Positions 26,656 through 36,092 of a DNA stretch of 64,000 bases are shown piece after piece. How positions within the stretch are numbered: position 1 is the first letter of the stretch; the number at the start of each line of letters is the position of its first letter. The stretch spans positions 900,464 through 964,463 of the forward strand of contig NZ_CP007769.1 in the NCBI RefSeq assembly GCF_000816245.1. Direction: 5' to 3'. The translations under genes and the position numbers were made by a program. Under the pieces are notes generated by a model that saw only the letters and a list, made by a program, of their open reading frames with translations, was not told the origin of the DNA and did not search any database. Origin of the DNA: Campylobacter sp. RM16704 (GTDB lineage Bacteria > Campylobacterota > Campylobacteria > Campylobacterales > Campylobacteraceae).

Positions 26656-28368
26656 TTAAGCATCTACCTTTTTGCCAACTACAAAAAGCAAGGCCATCAT
26701 AGCCAATATACCAAAAACAAGTCCAAGCCATACATTAAGTCCTAATGCTACTGGTAGATAACCACAAACTATACTTACAGCACAAACACTTAACGCATAA
26801 GGCATTTGTGTGCTAACATGTGCCAAAAGATCACACTTGCTTCCCATAGAAGAAAGTATAGTAGTATCTGAAATTGGTGAACAATGATCACCAAAAATAG
26901 CTCCTGTTAAAACACCTGAAATATTTATAATCATATATTGGTGTAACTCAACGCCGTTTAAATCATTATGTACTCCTACGGCCATAGCTAAAGGTATAGC
27001 TAAAGGCATTAATATCCCCATAGTTCCATAACTAGTTCCAGTTGAAAAAGAAATCACAGAAGCAAATAAAAAAACAGCAGTAGGGAGAAAATAAATTGGG
27101 GTTTTATCCGAAAACAAATCAATTAAATATTTAGAAGTTCCTAAATCCTTAATAACAGAAGCCAACGACCATGCACAAAGTAAAATAATTACCGTCATAA
27201 TCATAGTTCTCCAGCCATGAGTCCAAACAGCAATAGCTTCTTTTAAAGTAAAGATTTTTCTATAAATTCCTAAAATAATAGCAACTATAGTAGCCAAAAG
27301 TGCTGCCTGAAATAATACAATAGATGCATCAGCTGCACCAAAAGTTTCCCTAAAGGCAAACAGACTCAAAGGTGCTGCATCAATTTGAGCTTTCAAGTTT
27401 ACATCATCAATAGCATTATACCCACTAAAATAAAAACCTATAAAAGAAAAAATTATTAAAATAGCTAAGGGAATAATTGCATTTGTTGCTTGTAATTTAA
27501 CATGTTCTTTTGGTTCTAATACTTTATCTTCTATATTGTCAATTTGCTCATGTCCGTGTGAAAATTTGCCCGCTCTTGCACGAAGTTCAGCTTTTAGCAT
27601 AGGTCCAAATTCTCTACCAGTATAAATAGTTAAAATAACAAAAATCAACATAAAAAGATTATAAAACCTATAAGGTAAAGTTTGAACAAAAATTTCAAAA
27701 GCATTAATTTCTTCTTTAATAATACCAAGATGAATAAAAGCTTCATTGTCAATCAAATCATATCCACTACGAATAAGTGAAATCTCAAGTCCAATCCAAG
27801 TGGAAATAATAGCAAGACCTGTAATAGGAGCTGCAGTTGCATCCATAATAAAAGCAAGTTTTTCACGACTCACTCTAAATTTATCTGTAACAGGACGCAT
27901 AATAGGCCCTACGATTAATGAATTAGCATAATCATCAAAGAAAATGAAAATCCCCATACACCAAGTAGCAAATTGCGAACTTTTTGCCTGTTTTGCCTTA
28001 GTAGAAAGCCAAACAGCAACCGCTTTCGTTCCTCCTGTTTTGGTAATAAGTGCAACAACACCACCTATAGTTAAAACTTGTAATAAAATACCTGCATTTC
28101 CAGGACTTGCCATTGAATTTACCGCTTTGAAAATAAAACCTGTAAAAGAAGCAACAATAGCATGATAGATACTATTTTCAGCAAGACTTAGCATAAAAGT
28201 ACCACTTAATGCTCCAATAAACAAAGAAAGTACAACATCTTTGGTAATAAAAGCTAAAATAATAGCTATAATAGGTGGAAGAAGTGTCCAAACTCCAAAA
28301 AGTTCCGCATTTGTTTGTGCATCGGCAAATAAAAATAAAGGAGCTAATAATAAATAAAAAAATTTCAT
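26656..28368 (-). CDS. NhaC family Na+/H+ antiporter
   Basis: A 570-residue inner-membrane transporter with roughly twelve to thirteen hydrophobic helices, starting with a signal-like segment (MKFFYLLLAPLFLFADA). Family features are FFDDYANSLIVGPIMRP near residues 143-159, STGTSYGTMGILMPLAIPLA near 444-463 and FGDHCSPISDTTILSSMGS near 492-510. It probably exchanges sodium for protons, or a solute such as a dicarboxylate; the family is broad. It is transcribed just upstream of trmA and 16 bases downstream of the SDR gene. Confidence 0.9.
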   Translation of the reverse strand: MKFFYLLLAPLFLFADAQTNAELFGVWTLLPPIIAIILAFITKDVVLSLFIGALSGTFMLSLAENSIYHAIVASFTGFIFKAVNSMASPGNAGILLQVLTIGGVVALITKTGGTKAVAVWLSTKAKQAKSSQFATWCMGIFIFFDDYANSLIVGPIMRPVTDKFRVSREKLAFIMDATAAPITGLAIISTWIGLEISLIRSGYDLIDNEAFIHLGIIKEEINAFEIFVQTLPYRFYNLFMLIFVILTIYTGREFGPMLKAELRARAGKFSHGHEQIDNIEDKVLEPKEHVKLQATNAIIPLAILIIFSFIGFYFSGYNAIDDVNLKAQIDAAPLSLFAFRETFGAADASIVLFQAALLATIVAIILGIYRKIFTLKEAIAVWTHGWRTMIMTVIILLCAWSLASVIKDLGTSKYLIDLFSDKTPIYFLPTAVFLFASVISFSTGTSYGTMGILMPLAIPLAMAVGVHNDLNGVELHQYMIINISGVLTGAIFGDHCSPISDTTILSSMGSKCDLLAHVSTQMPYALSVCAVSIVCGYLPVALGLNVWLGLVFGILAMMALLFVVGKKVDA

Positions 28369-28384
28369 ATTTTTCCTTAAAAAA

Positions 28385-29131
28385 TTAAAGTTTTTCGCTA
28401 AAGGTTCCTGCCCAAGTTTGAGTGACAGGCATAAGTTCTATTTCGTTAATATTGATATGTTCAGGCAAACTAATAATAAAAGTGATAATTTTTGCTATGT
28501 CTTCGGCTTTAATGTATTTAGTATTTTCATAAACCTCATCAGCTTTTTTAATATCACCTTTAAATCTTACTTCACTAAATTCAGTTTTACAAAGTCCTGG
28601 AGCTATATTAGTTACTTTTATATTACTTCCACGCAAATCCGTTCTTAATGCTTTAGAAAATTGTGCTACAAAAGCTTTAGTTCCACAATAAACATTTCCA
28701 CCATAATAAGGTACATTTGCTGCGATTGAGCCAAGATTGATCACATGAGCATTGTTTGCTTTTCTAAGTAAAGGCAATATGGCTCTTGTTATATATAAAA
28801 ATCCTTTTATATTAGTATCTACCATAGTTTCTATGTCTTCAATACTCAAAGAATCAAATTCTTGCAATCCTATAGCAAGTCCAGCATTGTTAATAAGTAA
28901 AGAAATGTTTTTTAAACCTTGAGGTAATTTTTCAATAGTTTCAAAAACAGCTTGTTTATTTCTAACATCAAGCACTATAGGATAAATTTTATCCCCATAA
29001 AGCTCTTGTAGTTTTTCTAATCTTTCCTTGCGTCTTGCTATGGCTATTACTTTATAATCAAGTCTTATCAAAGCTTTTAGACTTTCTAAACCAAAACCAG
29101 AGCTAACACCTGTAACTAAAGCAATTTTCAT
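28385..29131 (-). CDS. Short-chain dehydrogenase/reductase
   Basis: A 248-residue NAD(P)-dependent oxidoreductase of the classical SDR family. The cofactor motif TGVSSGFG lies at residues 7-14, NNAG at 81-84, the catalytic Ser near 135 (NLGSIA) and the Tyr-x3-Lys pair at Y148 and K152. An Arg-rich turn (RRKERLE near 33-39) favours NADP. It resembles YdfG, which acts on 3-hydroxy acids such as serine, but the substrate is not certain. It overlaps the upstream ankyrin gene by 4 bases. Confidence 0.92.
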   Translation of the reverse strand: MKIALVTGVSSGFGLESLKALIRLDYKVIAIARRKERLEKLQELYGDKIYPIVLDVRNKQAVFETIEKLPQGLKNISLLINNAGLAIGLQEFDSLSIEDIETMVDTNIKGFLYITRAILPLLRKANNAHVINLGSIAANVPYYGGNVYCGTKAFVAQFSKALRTDLRGSNIKVTNIAPGLCKTEFSEVRFKGDIKKADEVYENTKYIKAEDIAKIITFIISLPEHININEIELMPVTQTWAGTFSEKL

Positions 29132-30372
29132 GGTTGTGTTTCTTCGTAAAGTGTTAAATTTTTATTCTTTTTTAAACCTAATGTTTTTAAATATTCAATA
29201 TTTTGCTCTTTTTTAGCCATAATAGCAAAATCAAGTGCATTAAATCCTAAATCATCTATATCTTTATAATTTGCCCTATAATCTATTAATAACTTTAACA
29301 TTTTTACATCTGCATAGTTAGCTGCATGCATAAAAATATTTTTGGAGGTATGCTCTAGAGCACATAAAGTAATAAAATATGGAGCACTTACACCCATACT
29401 AGTAATAGAAATTTTTTCATTATCATTAATATATTTTTGATTTACATTGGCTCCATTTTCAAGTAAAAGTTTTGCTACTTTATAATTATTATATTCTACC
29501 GCATAAAACAAAGGAGTTTTTCCAAAAGAGTTTTTATAATCTATCACAGCATTGTTTTCTAATAAAACTTTTACATTGTTCTCATTATTTAATGCAAAAA
29601 ACAAAGCAGACTCATAGCCTTCATTTAATTTCACACCAAGTTTAATAAATTCAATAATAATTTCACTTTCTCTATTATTTAACAGTGCAGCCTTAAAACC
29701 ATTATTTAATTCTAAATTATTAATTTTTTTTGAATAAATATATTCTTTGATCTGTTCTAAAGAATTTTTAGGATTAGCTACAAATTTTTCAAAATCAGAA
29801 ATATCTTTAAAAATTTTAGTTTCACCTACTGCCCAAATTAAAAATTCATTTAAAGCGTTACTAGCGTAATAAATTGCACTAGCATTATCTAAATTAAATT
29901 CTTTTTGAAAATATTTTGTTAAAGGATTTATAGCTTTATTATATTCTACCCAAAACTCTTTGAATAATTTAAAATTTCCTATACTTTGATAAGCCCAAAA
30001 TCTAAAATAAGCTTTTAATTTAGTAATTTTTTGTTCTAAAAACACGGGATCTTCTAAAGATTTTTGATAAACTTGTGGATTTAAAGCAATTTTTAATAAT
30101 TTAAAATCAAATTTCCTTAAATCACTAAAATACTCTCCACCCATACAAGCGCTATTACTACCTCTAATTTCATTTGCAAGTTCATAAAGTCTTTGTGTAA
30201 TTTTATTATTTTTCAAAGAAATATCACAACTTAAATCAACTCGTAAAAAATCCTGCATATCTTTAGGATTAAAGTTTTTAAAAAATGCCTTATTTTCCTT
30301 TAAATAATTACAATCAAAATCCAACGCTATAACATTTAAACTAAAAAACAAACCAAATAATAGAATTTTCAA
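29128..30372 (-). CDS. Exported ankyrin repeat protein
   Basis: A 414-residue protein with a Sec signal peptide (about residues 1-16, ending VIALDF), so it is probably periplasmic. Ankyrin-type repeats fill roughly residues 215-405. The clearest is FGKTPLFYAVEYNNYKVAKL followed by LLENGANVNQ (near 283-313). The N-terminal half has four cysteines and no known domain. Ankyrin repeats bind proteins; the partner is unknown. In other bacteria periplasmic ankyrins sit next to catalases or oxidoreductases; here the neighbour is the SDR. Confidence 0.82.
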   Translation of the reverse strand: MKILLFGLFFSLNVIALDFDCNYLKENKAFFKNFNPKDMQDFLRVDLSCDISLKNNKITQRLYELANEIRGSNSACMGGEYFSDLRKFDFKLLKIALNPQVYQKSLEDPVFLEQKITKLKAYFRFWAYQSIGNFKLFKEFWVEYNKAINPLTKYFQKEFNLDNASAIYYASNALNEFLIWAVGETKIFKDISDFEKFVANPKNSLEQIKEYIYSKKINNLELNNGFKAALLNNRESEIIIEFIKLGVKLNEGYESALFFALNNENNVKVLLENNAVIDYKNSFGKTPLFYAVEYNNYKVAKLLLENGANVNQKYINDNEKISITSMGVSAPYFITLCALEHTSKNIFMHAANYADVKMLKLLIDYRANYKDIDDLGFNALDFAIMAKKEQNIEYLKTLGLKKNKNLTLYEETQP

Positions 30373-30484
30373 ACATTTGTCCTTATAATATGAATTAAAT
30401 TACTATTTTAACTAAATTTTTGCTTTAATAACAATTAATTAATTTGAAATTTTATACAATAAATTCTTTAAAATAAGGAAAAAC

Positions 30485-30937
30485 ATGTATCAAAGTTTTT
30501 ATAAAACTGATTTTGCCTATATTCTTTTACAATGTAACAAAAACAAGCTTATTAATATTAGCTTTTTAGATTCAAAACCAAATTTCATAAAACACAGACA
30601 TCCTATTTTAAATCAAGCTTTAGAGGAATTAGATCTATACTTTAATAAAAAACTTTTTAAATTCAATACACCATTATTACTTGATGGCAGTGATTTTGAG
30701 ATAAAGGTTTATAAAGCTTTAATAGAAATTCCCTATGGACAAACAAAAACATATCAAGAGATTGCTTCTTACATTAATCATCCAAAAGCTTTTAGGGCAG
30801 TTGGCAATGCAAATGCTAAAAACAAATTTCCAATTTTTATTCCTTGTCATAGAGTGGTAGCTAAAAACCATGTAGGCGGTTATAATGGAGGGTTATATAT
30901 AAAGAAAAGATTACTACAACTTGAAGGTAGTTTGTAA
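30485..30937 (+). CDS. ogt: Methylated-DNA--protein-cysteine methyltransferase
   Basis: A 150-residue suicide repair protein that takes alkyl groups from O6 of guanine. The acceptor cysteine is C121 in IPCHRV. The helix-turn-helix segment YGQTKTYQEIASYINHPKA (about residues 84-102) and the arginine finger in FRAVGNANAKN precede it. Length fits the short Ogt type without the N-terminal Ada domain. It is transcribed alone. The 197 bases after it up to truA are AT-rich with no gene or clear terminator. Confidence 0.95.
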   Translation: MYQSFYKTDFAYILLQCNKNKLINISFLDSKPNFIKHRHPILNQALEELDLYFNKKLFKFNTPLLLDGSDFEIKVYKALIEIPYGQTKTYQEIASYINHPKAFRAVGNANAKNKFPIFIPCHRVVAKNHVGGYNGGLYIKKRLLQLEGSL

Positions 30938-31134
30938 AAAACTTCATTACCAATCATTTTATATAAGCATCTCATTTTTTTACTAATTATAATTTTATAA
31001 ATTTTATAATTTAAAAAATTAATAGATTTTACCATATATGAAAGTTTTTTCTTATTAATATTTTTTTAAACTAAATAAAAAATATAAGTTTTTTCAGTAT
31101 TTACATAGTAAATTTTGTTCTTTAATATATAAAA

Positions 31135-31869
31135 TTATGCATTATTGCAATAAGAAATCCTGCTTAAGTACAAGCCACTAGCTGGAGCTAAAAATCTACA
31201 ATGAGCTTTTTTAGCATTAATTTGCTCTAAAAGCTCGTTTTGATTCAATTTTCCCTCTAATACTTTTAAAATACTAGCCATCATCATTCTAATTTGTGAT
31301 CTTAAAAAGCCATTAGCCTCAAAATAAAAAATAGTATGATTTTTATAAATATAAACCTTGGTTTTATATATTATTCTTATACTTGTTTTATTATTAGAGC
31401 CTTCTTTTTGAAAAAATTTAAAATCATGCTCACCTTCAAATAAATACACTATTTTTTTCGCTAAACTAGTATTTATTTTTGGATAAAAATACACATATGA
31501 AGCCAAAAAGGGATTATAATTTTCATGACTTAATATATAACGATAAGCCCGTTTTTTCACATCATAACGCACTTGAAAATCATCATTTACTTTTTCAATA
31601 TGCTTAATATGTATAAAAGGATGAGAAAAGTGATTAATTTTATTTTTTAAATATGAAAAGTCTTTAAAATGTCCTCCTGATTTTACACAAGCTACTGCAT
31701 TAAAAGCATGTACACCTTTATCAGTTCTTGATGCAAACAAAGGTTTATCATAAATTCCTAAATGTGTTAAAGCATTAGCCAAAGCATCTTGAACACTAAG
31801 TTTATGTGGCTGGGTAGCTGAGCCATTAAATTTAGAGCCATCATAAGAAAAGGTTAATTTTAAAAGCAT
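31135..31869 (-). CDS. truA: tRNA pseudouridine(38-40) synthase TruA
   Basis: A 244-residue enzyme that isomerises uridines 38-40 in the tRNA anticodon arm. The catalytic aspartate is D50 in SRTDKGVHAF. The family opening LKLTFSYDGSKFNG and the later FLRSQIRMMMASIL motif (near residues 188-201) are both present. Length is normal. It directly follows the LptF/LptG gene, with no gap, and ends the long uppS-side operon. Confidence 0.95.
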   Translation of the reverse strand: MLLKLTFSYDGSKFNGSATQPHKLSVQDALANALTHLGIYDKPLFASRTDKGVHAFNAVACVKSGGHFKDFSYLKNKINHFSHPFIHIKHIEKVNDDFQVRYDVKKRAYRYILSHENYNPFLASYVYFYPKINTSLAKKIVYLFEGEHDFKFFQKEGSNNKTSIRIIYKTKVYIYKNHTIFYFEANGFLRSQIRMMMASILKVLEGKLNQNELLEQINAKKAHCRFLAPASGLYLSRISYCNNA

Positions 31870-32895
31870 TTAATACTTACTTATAATTTTAATTTTAAAA
31901 TAAATACTAGAAGCAATGAAAAACAATATAAAAATACTTCCAACAGCTACAAATGGAGGATTATAAAAGCTAATCAAAAGACTAAAATAAACAAATATAA
32001 CTGCAAAAATCCCAAAATAAGCAAAACCTTTTTCATAACGATAGGTTACTATTCCAAAAGATAACGCAAACAATACACTTGCCAAAGGAAACAAAGCAAT
32101 TAATACATAAATAACAAACTCTTTAGCTTTTTCTTTACTGCTAGTTATATCATTCCAATAATTATAAAAGCTTTTAGTATTTAATTCCCTAGAATATAAT
32201 TCACTCGTAATTAATAAATTTTTAAAACTTGAAATATGCCAATTATTATCTTTTATTTCATAAGCTTTACCTTCATTCAATTTAAAGGTAATTACACCTT
32301 CATTGGTTTCAAATCTCCCTTCTTTAGCTAAAATCACTTGTTCTTTATCTTGCAACTTTTTCTTTGGATGATACATAATAATATTTTGATAAATATCTTC
32401 TGAATTTTTATTATCTATAAAAACAAGCCACTCACCATATCTTTGTCCAAATTCCCCTGTTTTAATGCTTATTTTCGCACTAATTTTTTTATAATCTACA
32501 AAATTATCAAAAAGTTCAAATGAAATTGGTATAAAAATCAAAACTACTATAAGCAAAAAAGTACTAGTTGCAGTAGCTATTTTTATAAAAAAACTAGCCA
32601 TCATTTTTGGTGTTATACTTAAAGCAAATAAAACCGTACTTTCATTTTCCCTTGAAAGTCTGTAAAAAGATAAAGTTAGGGCTATAAAAAAAGATATAGG
32701 TAAAGTAAAAACTAAAATTTTTGGTAAAAGATATATATATAATTTTAAAAGTTCAAAAAAAGATATTTCAATATAAGATGTAATTTTTGCAAGTTGAATA
32801 AAAAAAATAATAGAAACAATAATAAATAAAGTAAAAAACAAAGATAGCATAGTGCTTAAAAATTGATTAAGTAGATACTTATAAACTAGCTTCAT
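31870..32895 (-). CDS. LptF/LptG family LPS export permease
   Basis: A 341-residue inner-membrane permease of the YjgP/YjgQ family. LptF and LptG, with the LptB ATPase, lift lipopolysaccharide or lipooligosaccharide from the inner membrane to the periplasmic bridge. Three N-terminal membrane helices (within residues 10-120) and three C-terminal ones (within 255-338) flank a periplasmic beta-jellyroll domain. LptF and LptG cannot be separated safely by eye. It overlaps pilD by 4 bases and abuts truA. Confidence 0.88.
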   Translation of the reverse strand: MKLVYKYLLNQFLSTMLSLFFTLFIIVSIIFFIQLAKITSYIEISFFELLKLYIYLLPKILVFTLPISFFIALTLSFYRLSRENESTVLFALSITPKMMASFFIKIATATSTFLLIVVLIFIPISFELFDNFVDYKKISAKISIKTGEFGQRYGEWLVFIDNKNSEDIYQNIIMYHPKKKLQDKEQVILAKEGRFETNEGVITFKLNEGKAYEIKDNNWHISSFKNLLITSELYSRELNTKSFYNYWNDITSSKEKAKEFVIYVLIALFPLASVLFALSFGIVTYRYEKGFAYFGIFAVIFVYFSLLISFYNPPFVAVGSIFILFFIASSIYFKIKIISKY

Positions 32896-33641
32896 AATAT
32901 ACTTTCTACACTTATATTAATCAAAATTCCACAAAATAAAAAAGGAATCATAGGCATTTGATAATCTTTTTTAGCTATTTTTACAAACATTAAAAGACTT
33001 AAAAAACTTGCAACAAATAAAATTAAAAAGCCTTTTTCATAGCCAAAAATTCCAAAAATCAAAGCTATTATTATAACATCACCATCCCCTAAACTTTCTA
33101 AAATTTCATCTCTTTTTTTAAAATTTTTAATAAAATTAATCACACTTTTTAGTATAAAAATTAAACCTGCTCCAAAACACACTCTAAATAAAAAGCTATC
33201 TTGAAAATCCTCTAATTTTAAACCATTTTGCAAAAAATCAAAACAAAAAGCTAAAACAAACAAAATCCAAAGCCAAAGCTCATCCACTGCTTTTAGATAA
33301 TAATCCATCCAAGAAAGTGCTAATAATATAGCTAATATACAAGCAAAAATTAAAGTTTGAAAAATATCTTCAATTAGGTGAAAAGCAAACATAAACAAAC
33401 ATGCACAAACTAACTCATTAAAAGGATAAATTAAAGAAATTTTTTCCTTGCAAAAAGCACATTTTCCTTTTAAAAACACAAAAGAAAACAAAGGAATAAG
33501 ATGATAAAATTTCAAAGTATTAAGACACTTAGGACATTTTGATCTTGGAACTGCAATACTTTCTTTACAAATCGTTCTGAAAATCAAAACATTAATAAAA
33601 GATCCTATGCAAAGCCCCAATAACAAAAAGAAAAATATCAT
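32892..33641 (-). CDS. pilD: Prepilin peptidase PilD
   Basis: A 249-residue inner-membrane aspartic protease that cleaves leader peptides of type IV pilin-like proteins and methylates the new N-terminus. The two zinc-type CXXC pairs (C36/C39 and C61/C64) mark the methylase region. The catalytic Asp residues are in SWMDYY near residue 112 and in GDGD near 186-189. Its likely substrates are CtsT and the other competence pseudopilins in this window. Joined by 4-base overlaps to uppS and the Lpt permease. Confidence 0.93.
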   Translation of the reverse strand: MIFFFLLLGLCIGSFINVLIFRTICKESIAVPRSKCPKCLNTLKFYHLIPLFSFVFLKGKCAFCKEKISLIYPFNELVCACLFMFAFHLIEDIFQTLIFACILAILLALSWMDYYLKAVDELWLWILFVLAFCFDFLQNGLKLEDFQDSFLFRVCFGAGLIFILKSVINFIKNFKKRDEILESLGDGDVIIIALIFGIFGYEKGFLILFVASFLSLLMFVKIAKKDYQMPMIPFLFCGILINISVESIL

Positions 33642-34306
33642 TTACCAAAAGTTCTTTTGCGTTTTTTAAAATCACTAAATATATTTGCAATTTCTTTTTT
33701 AGTAAGTGCTGGAAATAAGGTTTGGCTAAAATAAATTTCTGCATAACTTGATTGCCATAGTAAAAAATTTGATATACGCTTTGCACTTCCTACTCTTAAA
33801 AACAAATCTACATCATCACTTAAATCAAGATTTGCTTGTATATTTTCTTCATTGATTTCAAGATTTTTTTCAACCACTTTCTTAACTGCTCTTACTATTT
33901 CATCTTTAGCTCCGTAAGAAATAGCTAAATTTACACATAATTTTGTATGATTTTTAGTTTGCTCTTGAAAATTTTGTATTTTTTTTAAAGTTAATTCATC
34001 TAAAAAATTTAAATTTCCTATAGCTTTAAAACGCACTTCATTAGCTATAAATTTATTTAATGACTCATCAAGATATTTATTTAATAACTTAAAAAGAAAT
34101 TCTATTTCCTCTTTTGGTCTTTGCCAATTTTCTGTGCTAAAAGCATAAAGAGTTAAAATTTGAATTTTTTCATCTATACAAACTTCTATGATTTTTTCAA
34201 CAACCTTAGCACCTTGGTTATAGCCGATTTTTTCTAAAAGTCCATTTTTTCTAGCCCATCTTCTATTACCATCCATTACAACAGCAAGATGTTTTAACTC
34301 ATTCAT
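33638..34306 (-). CDS. uppS: Undecaprenyl diphosphate synthase
   Basis: A 222-residue cis-prenyltransferase that makes the C55 lipid carrier for peptidoglycan, lipooligosaccharide and N-glycan assembly. The family motif VVMDGNRRWARKNG (residues 9-22) has the catalytic Asp at D12, followed by TLYAFSTENWQRP near 53-65 and the FLRVGSAKRISNFLLWQ region near 171-187. Length is normal. It overlaps pilD by 4 bases. Confidence 0.96.
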   Translation of the reverse strand: MNELKHLAVVMDGNRRWARKNGLLEKIGYNQGAKVVEKIIEVCIDEKIQILTLYAFSTENWQRPKEEIEFLFKLLNKYLDESLNKFIANEVRFKAIGNLNFLDELTLKKIQNFQEQTKNHTKLCVNLAISYGAKDEIVRAVKKVVEKNLEINEENIQANLDLSDDVDLFLRVGSAKRISNFLLWQSSYAEIYFSQTLFPALTKKEIANIFSDFKKRKRTFGK

Positions 34307-34311
34307 TCTAT

Positions 34312-34935
34312 CTAACCCTTTATATCTATCAATCTTTTAAAAACAAATATAGGATTAAGTGATTTAACCACTTCAAATTTAAAATATTCATTTAAAAATT
34401 GTGCAACTTTAGCAAAAGGTGTTTGTATATGAGTAATTTTACCATTATCAATGATAATTTTTAAAGCACCGAAAATTTCAAAATACAAATACACTTCTAA
34501 AATGTTTCCATTTTTCCTAGCTTCGAATAAAGCCCTATTTCCCTCATAAACAAAAGGTATATGATAAATTCCTTCAAAAAAAGCAAAAAACATTTCTTTA
34601 TAAATTTCAAATTCATACGCACCTTTACTTTCTATAAGTTTTTTAGTGATGAGTTTTTTATACCAAGCTTTTTCATCACCCTCTTGCAAAAGCTTTTCTA
34701 TAAGATCCACTCCTTCTTCAAAAAGTCTAATTTTAGGTTTTTTCAAAAGATTTTTAAAAGAAATTACACCTTTATCTTCATAAACTTCAGCTAAATATTC
34801 CTCTCCTACTTCAAGTTCTATCATACTTTTAGTTTCAAGCTTTTTAGTATTTAAAAGCAATACATAACGATTATATGATTTTTTTTCTAAAATTTGCATT
34901 CTTACAGGCAAGGTTGAGTTGATGATATTCACCAA
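34312..34935 (-). CDS. Conserved hypothetical protein
   Basis: A 207-residue protein with no signal peptide or membrane helix, so probably cytoplasmic. It begins MVNIINSTLPVRMQILEKKS, and a beta-rich first part of about 70 residues is followed by a mixed charged region. This has some resemblance to the C-terminal domain of flagellar hook-length proteins, but not enough for a call. It lies between coaBC and uppS in a tight operon, the same place as in C. jejuni as I recall it. Function unknown. Confidence 0.75.
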   Translation of the reverse strand: MVNIINSTLPVRMQILEKKSYNRYVLLLNTKKLETKSMIELEVGEEYLAEVYEDKGVISFKNLLKKPKIRLFEEGVDLIEKLLQEGDEKAWYKKLITKKLIESKGAYEFEIYKEMFFAFFEGIYHIPFVYEGNRALFEARKNGNILEVYLYFEIFGALKIIIDNGKITHIQTPFAKVAQFLNEYFKFEVVKSLNPIFVFKRLIDIKG

Positions 34936-36092
34936 AGTTTCCTTAATTCTTGTGCTAAAACAAAACTAAGCTTTTCTTTGCTTTGTTTAAAACTTTGAGA
35001 AATACTATCTTTAGTGATAAAGTAAATGCTATTTTCATCGCTTCCAAAGCTCATTTGCTCATTTAAAATATTTAAACAAACCATATCTAAATTTTTATTA
35101 ACTAAAGATTTTTTTGCATTTTCTAAAGCATTTTGTACATCAAATTCCATTTTAAAGCCTATTTTTTTACCTTTAAAATCTAAATTTTTTAATATATCCT
35201 CATTAATCCTTAATTTTAAATCAAACCCATTTAAATACTCATTTTTTTTAATCTTACCTTTAAAAGCTTTGGGAATAAAATCACTCACAGCAGCAGCCAT
35301 AATCAAAGCATTAAAATCTTTGTATTTTTGCAATTTTTCTTTTAATTCCAAAGAAGATTCAAATTTTTCTAATTTATAAGGTGTTTTAAACTCTACTGAA
35401 CTAACCAACACTACCTTAGCACCTAAAAAATACAAAGCATCTGCGATTGCCTTTGCCATTTTTCCACTTGAAAAATTGCTAATACATCTTACATCATCGA
35501 TTTTTTCTTTAGTTCCACCACCACTTATAACAAAACTTTTATCTTTAAAAAAGTCTTCTTGCATTAAGCTTCTTTTTAAAGCATAAACAATACTATCAAG
35601 TTCAGCCAAAGCTCCTAAACCTTCATCTTTACAAGCTAGAGTTTTAACCACAGGATCAATGATAATATAACCTTGCTCTTTTAAATTTTTTAAAGAATTT
35701 TGAGTGCTAAAGTGTAAATACATATTTGTATTTGCAGCAGGTGCGATTAAAAAAGGCTTGTTTTTATCTACTGCTATTAAAGTTTGAATGAATAAATTAT
35801 CCGCCATACCATAGTTTAGTTTATTGATAGAATTAACACTAGCAGGTGCAAAAAGCACACAATCACAAGTCTTACTAAAAGCTATATGATTATTAGTATT
35901 TTGCCAACTTTCATTTTCTTCACATAAAATTTCATCTGCCAAAGCTTCAAAACTAAGCTTAGTGCCAAATTTCAAAGCTCCTTGACTTAGCAAAACTTTA
36001 ACTCTAAAACCTTCTTTTTTTAATAAAGAAATAAGCTCATAAGCTTTATAAAAAGCTATACTTCCACTTACTGCCAGTAAGATTGTTTTCAT
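34929..36092 (-). CDS. coaBC: Bifunctional phosphopantothenoylcysteine decarboxylase/synthase CoaBC
   Basis: A 387-residue two-domain enzyme of coenzyme A synthesis. The N-terminal CoaC domain (about residues 1-180) is an FMN-dependent decarboxylase with the VSGSIAFYKAYELI opening and the PAANTNMYLH motif. The C-terminal CoaB domain (about 184-387) joins cysteine to phosphopantothenate and carries SGGGTKEKIDDVRCISNFSS near residues 188-207. Overlaps glmU by 4 bases and the hypothetical gene by 7. Confidence 0.95.
   Translation of the reverse strand: MKTILLAVSGSIAFYKAYELISLLKKEGFRVKVLLSQGALKFGTKLSFEALADEILCEENESWQNTNNHIAFSKTCDCVLFAPASVNSINKLNYGMADNLFIQTLIAVDKNKPFLIAPAANTNMYLHFSTQNSLKNLKEQGYIIIDPVVKTLACKDEGLGALAELDSIVYALKRSLMQEDFFKDKSFVISGGGTKEKIDDVRCISNFSSGKMAKAIADALYFLGAKVVLVSSVEFKTPYKLEKFESSLELKEKLQKYKDFNALIMAAAVSDFIPKAFKGKIKKNEYLNGFDLKLRINEDILKNLDFKGKKIGFKMEFDVQNALENAKKSLVNKNLDMVCLNILNEQMSFGSDENSIYFITKDSISQSFKQSKEKLSFVLAQELRKLW

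Noticed and set aside
30938-31134. Possible gene in the gap between ogt and truA
   Set aside because: The 197 bases are AT-rich with frequent stops in all frames and no paired stem.
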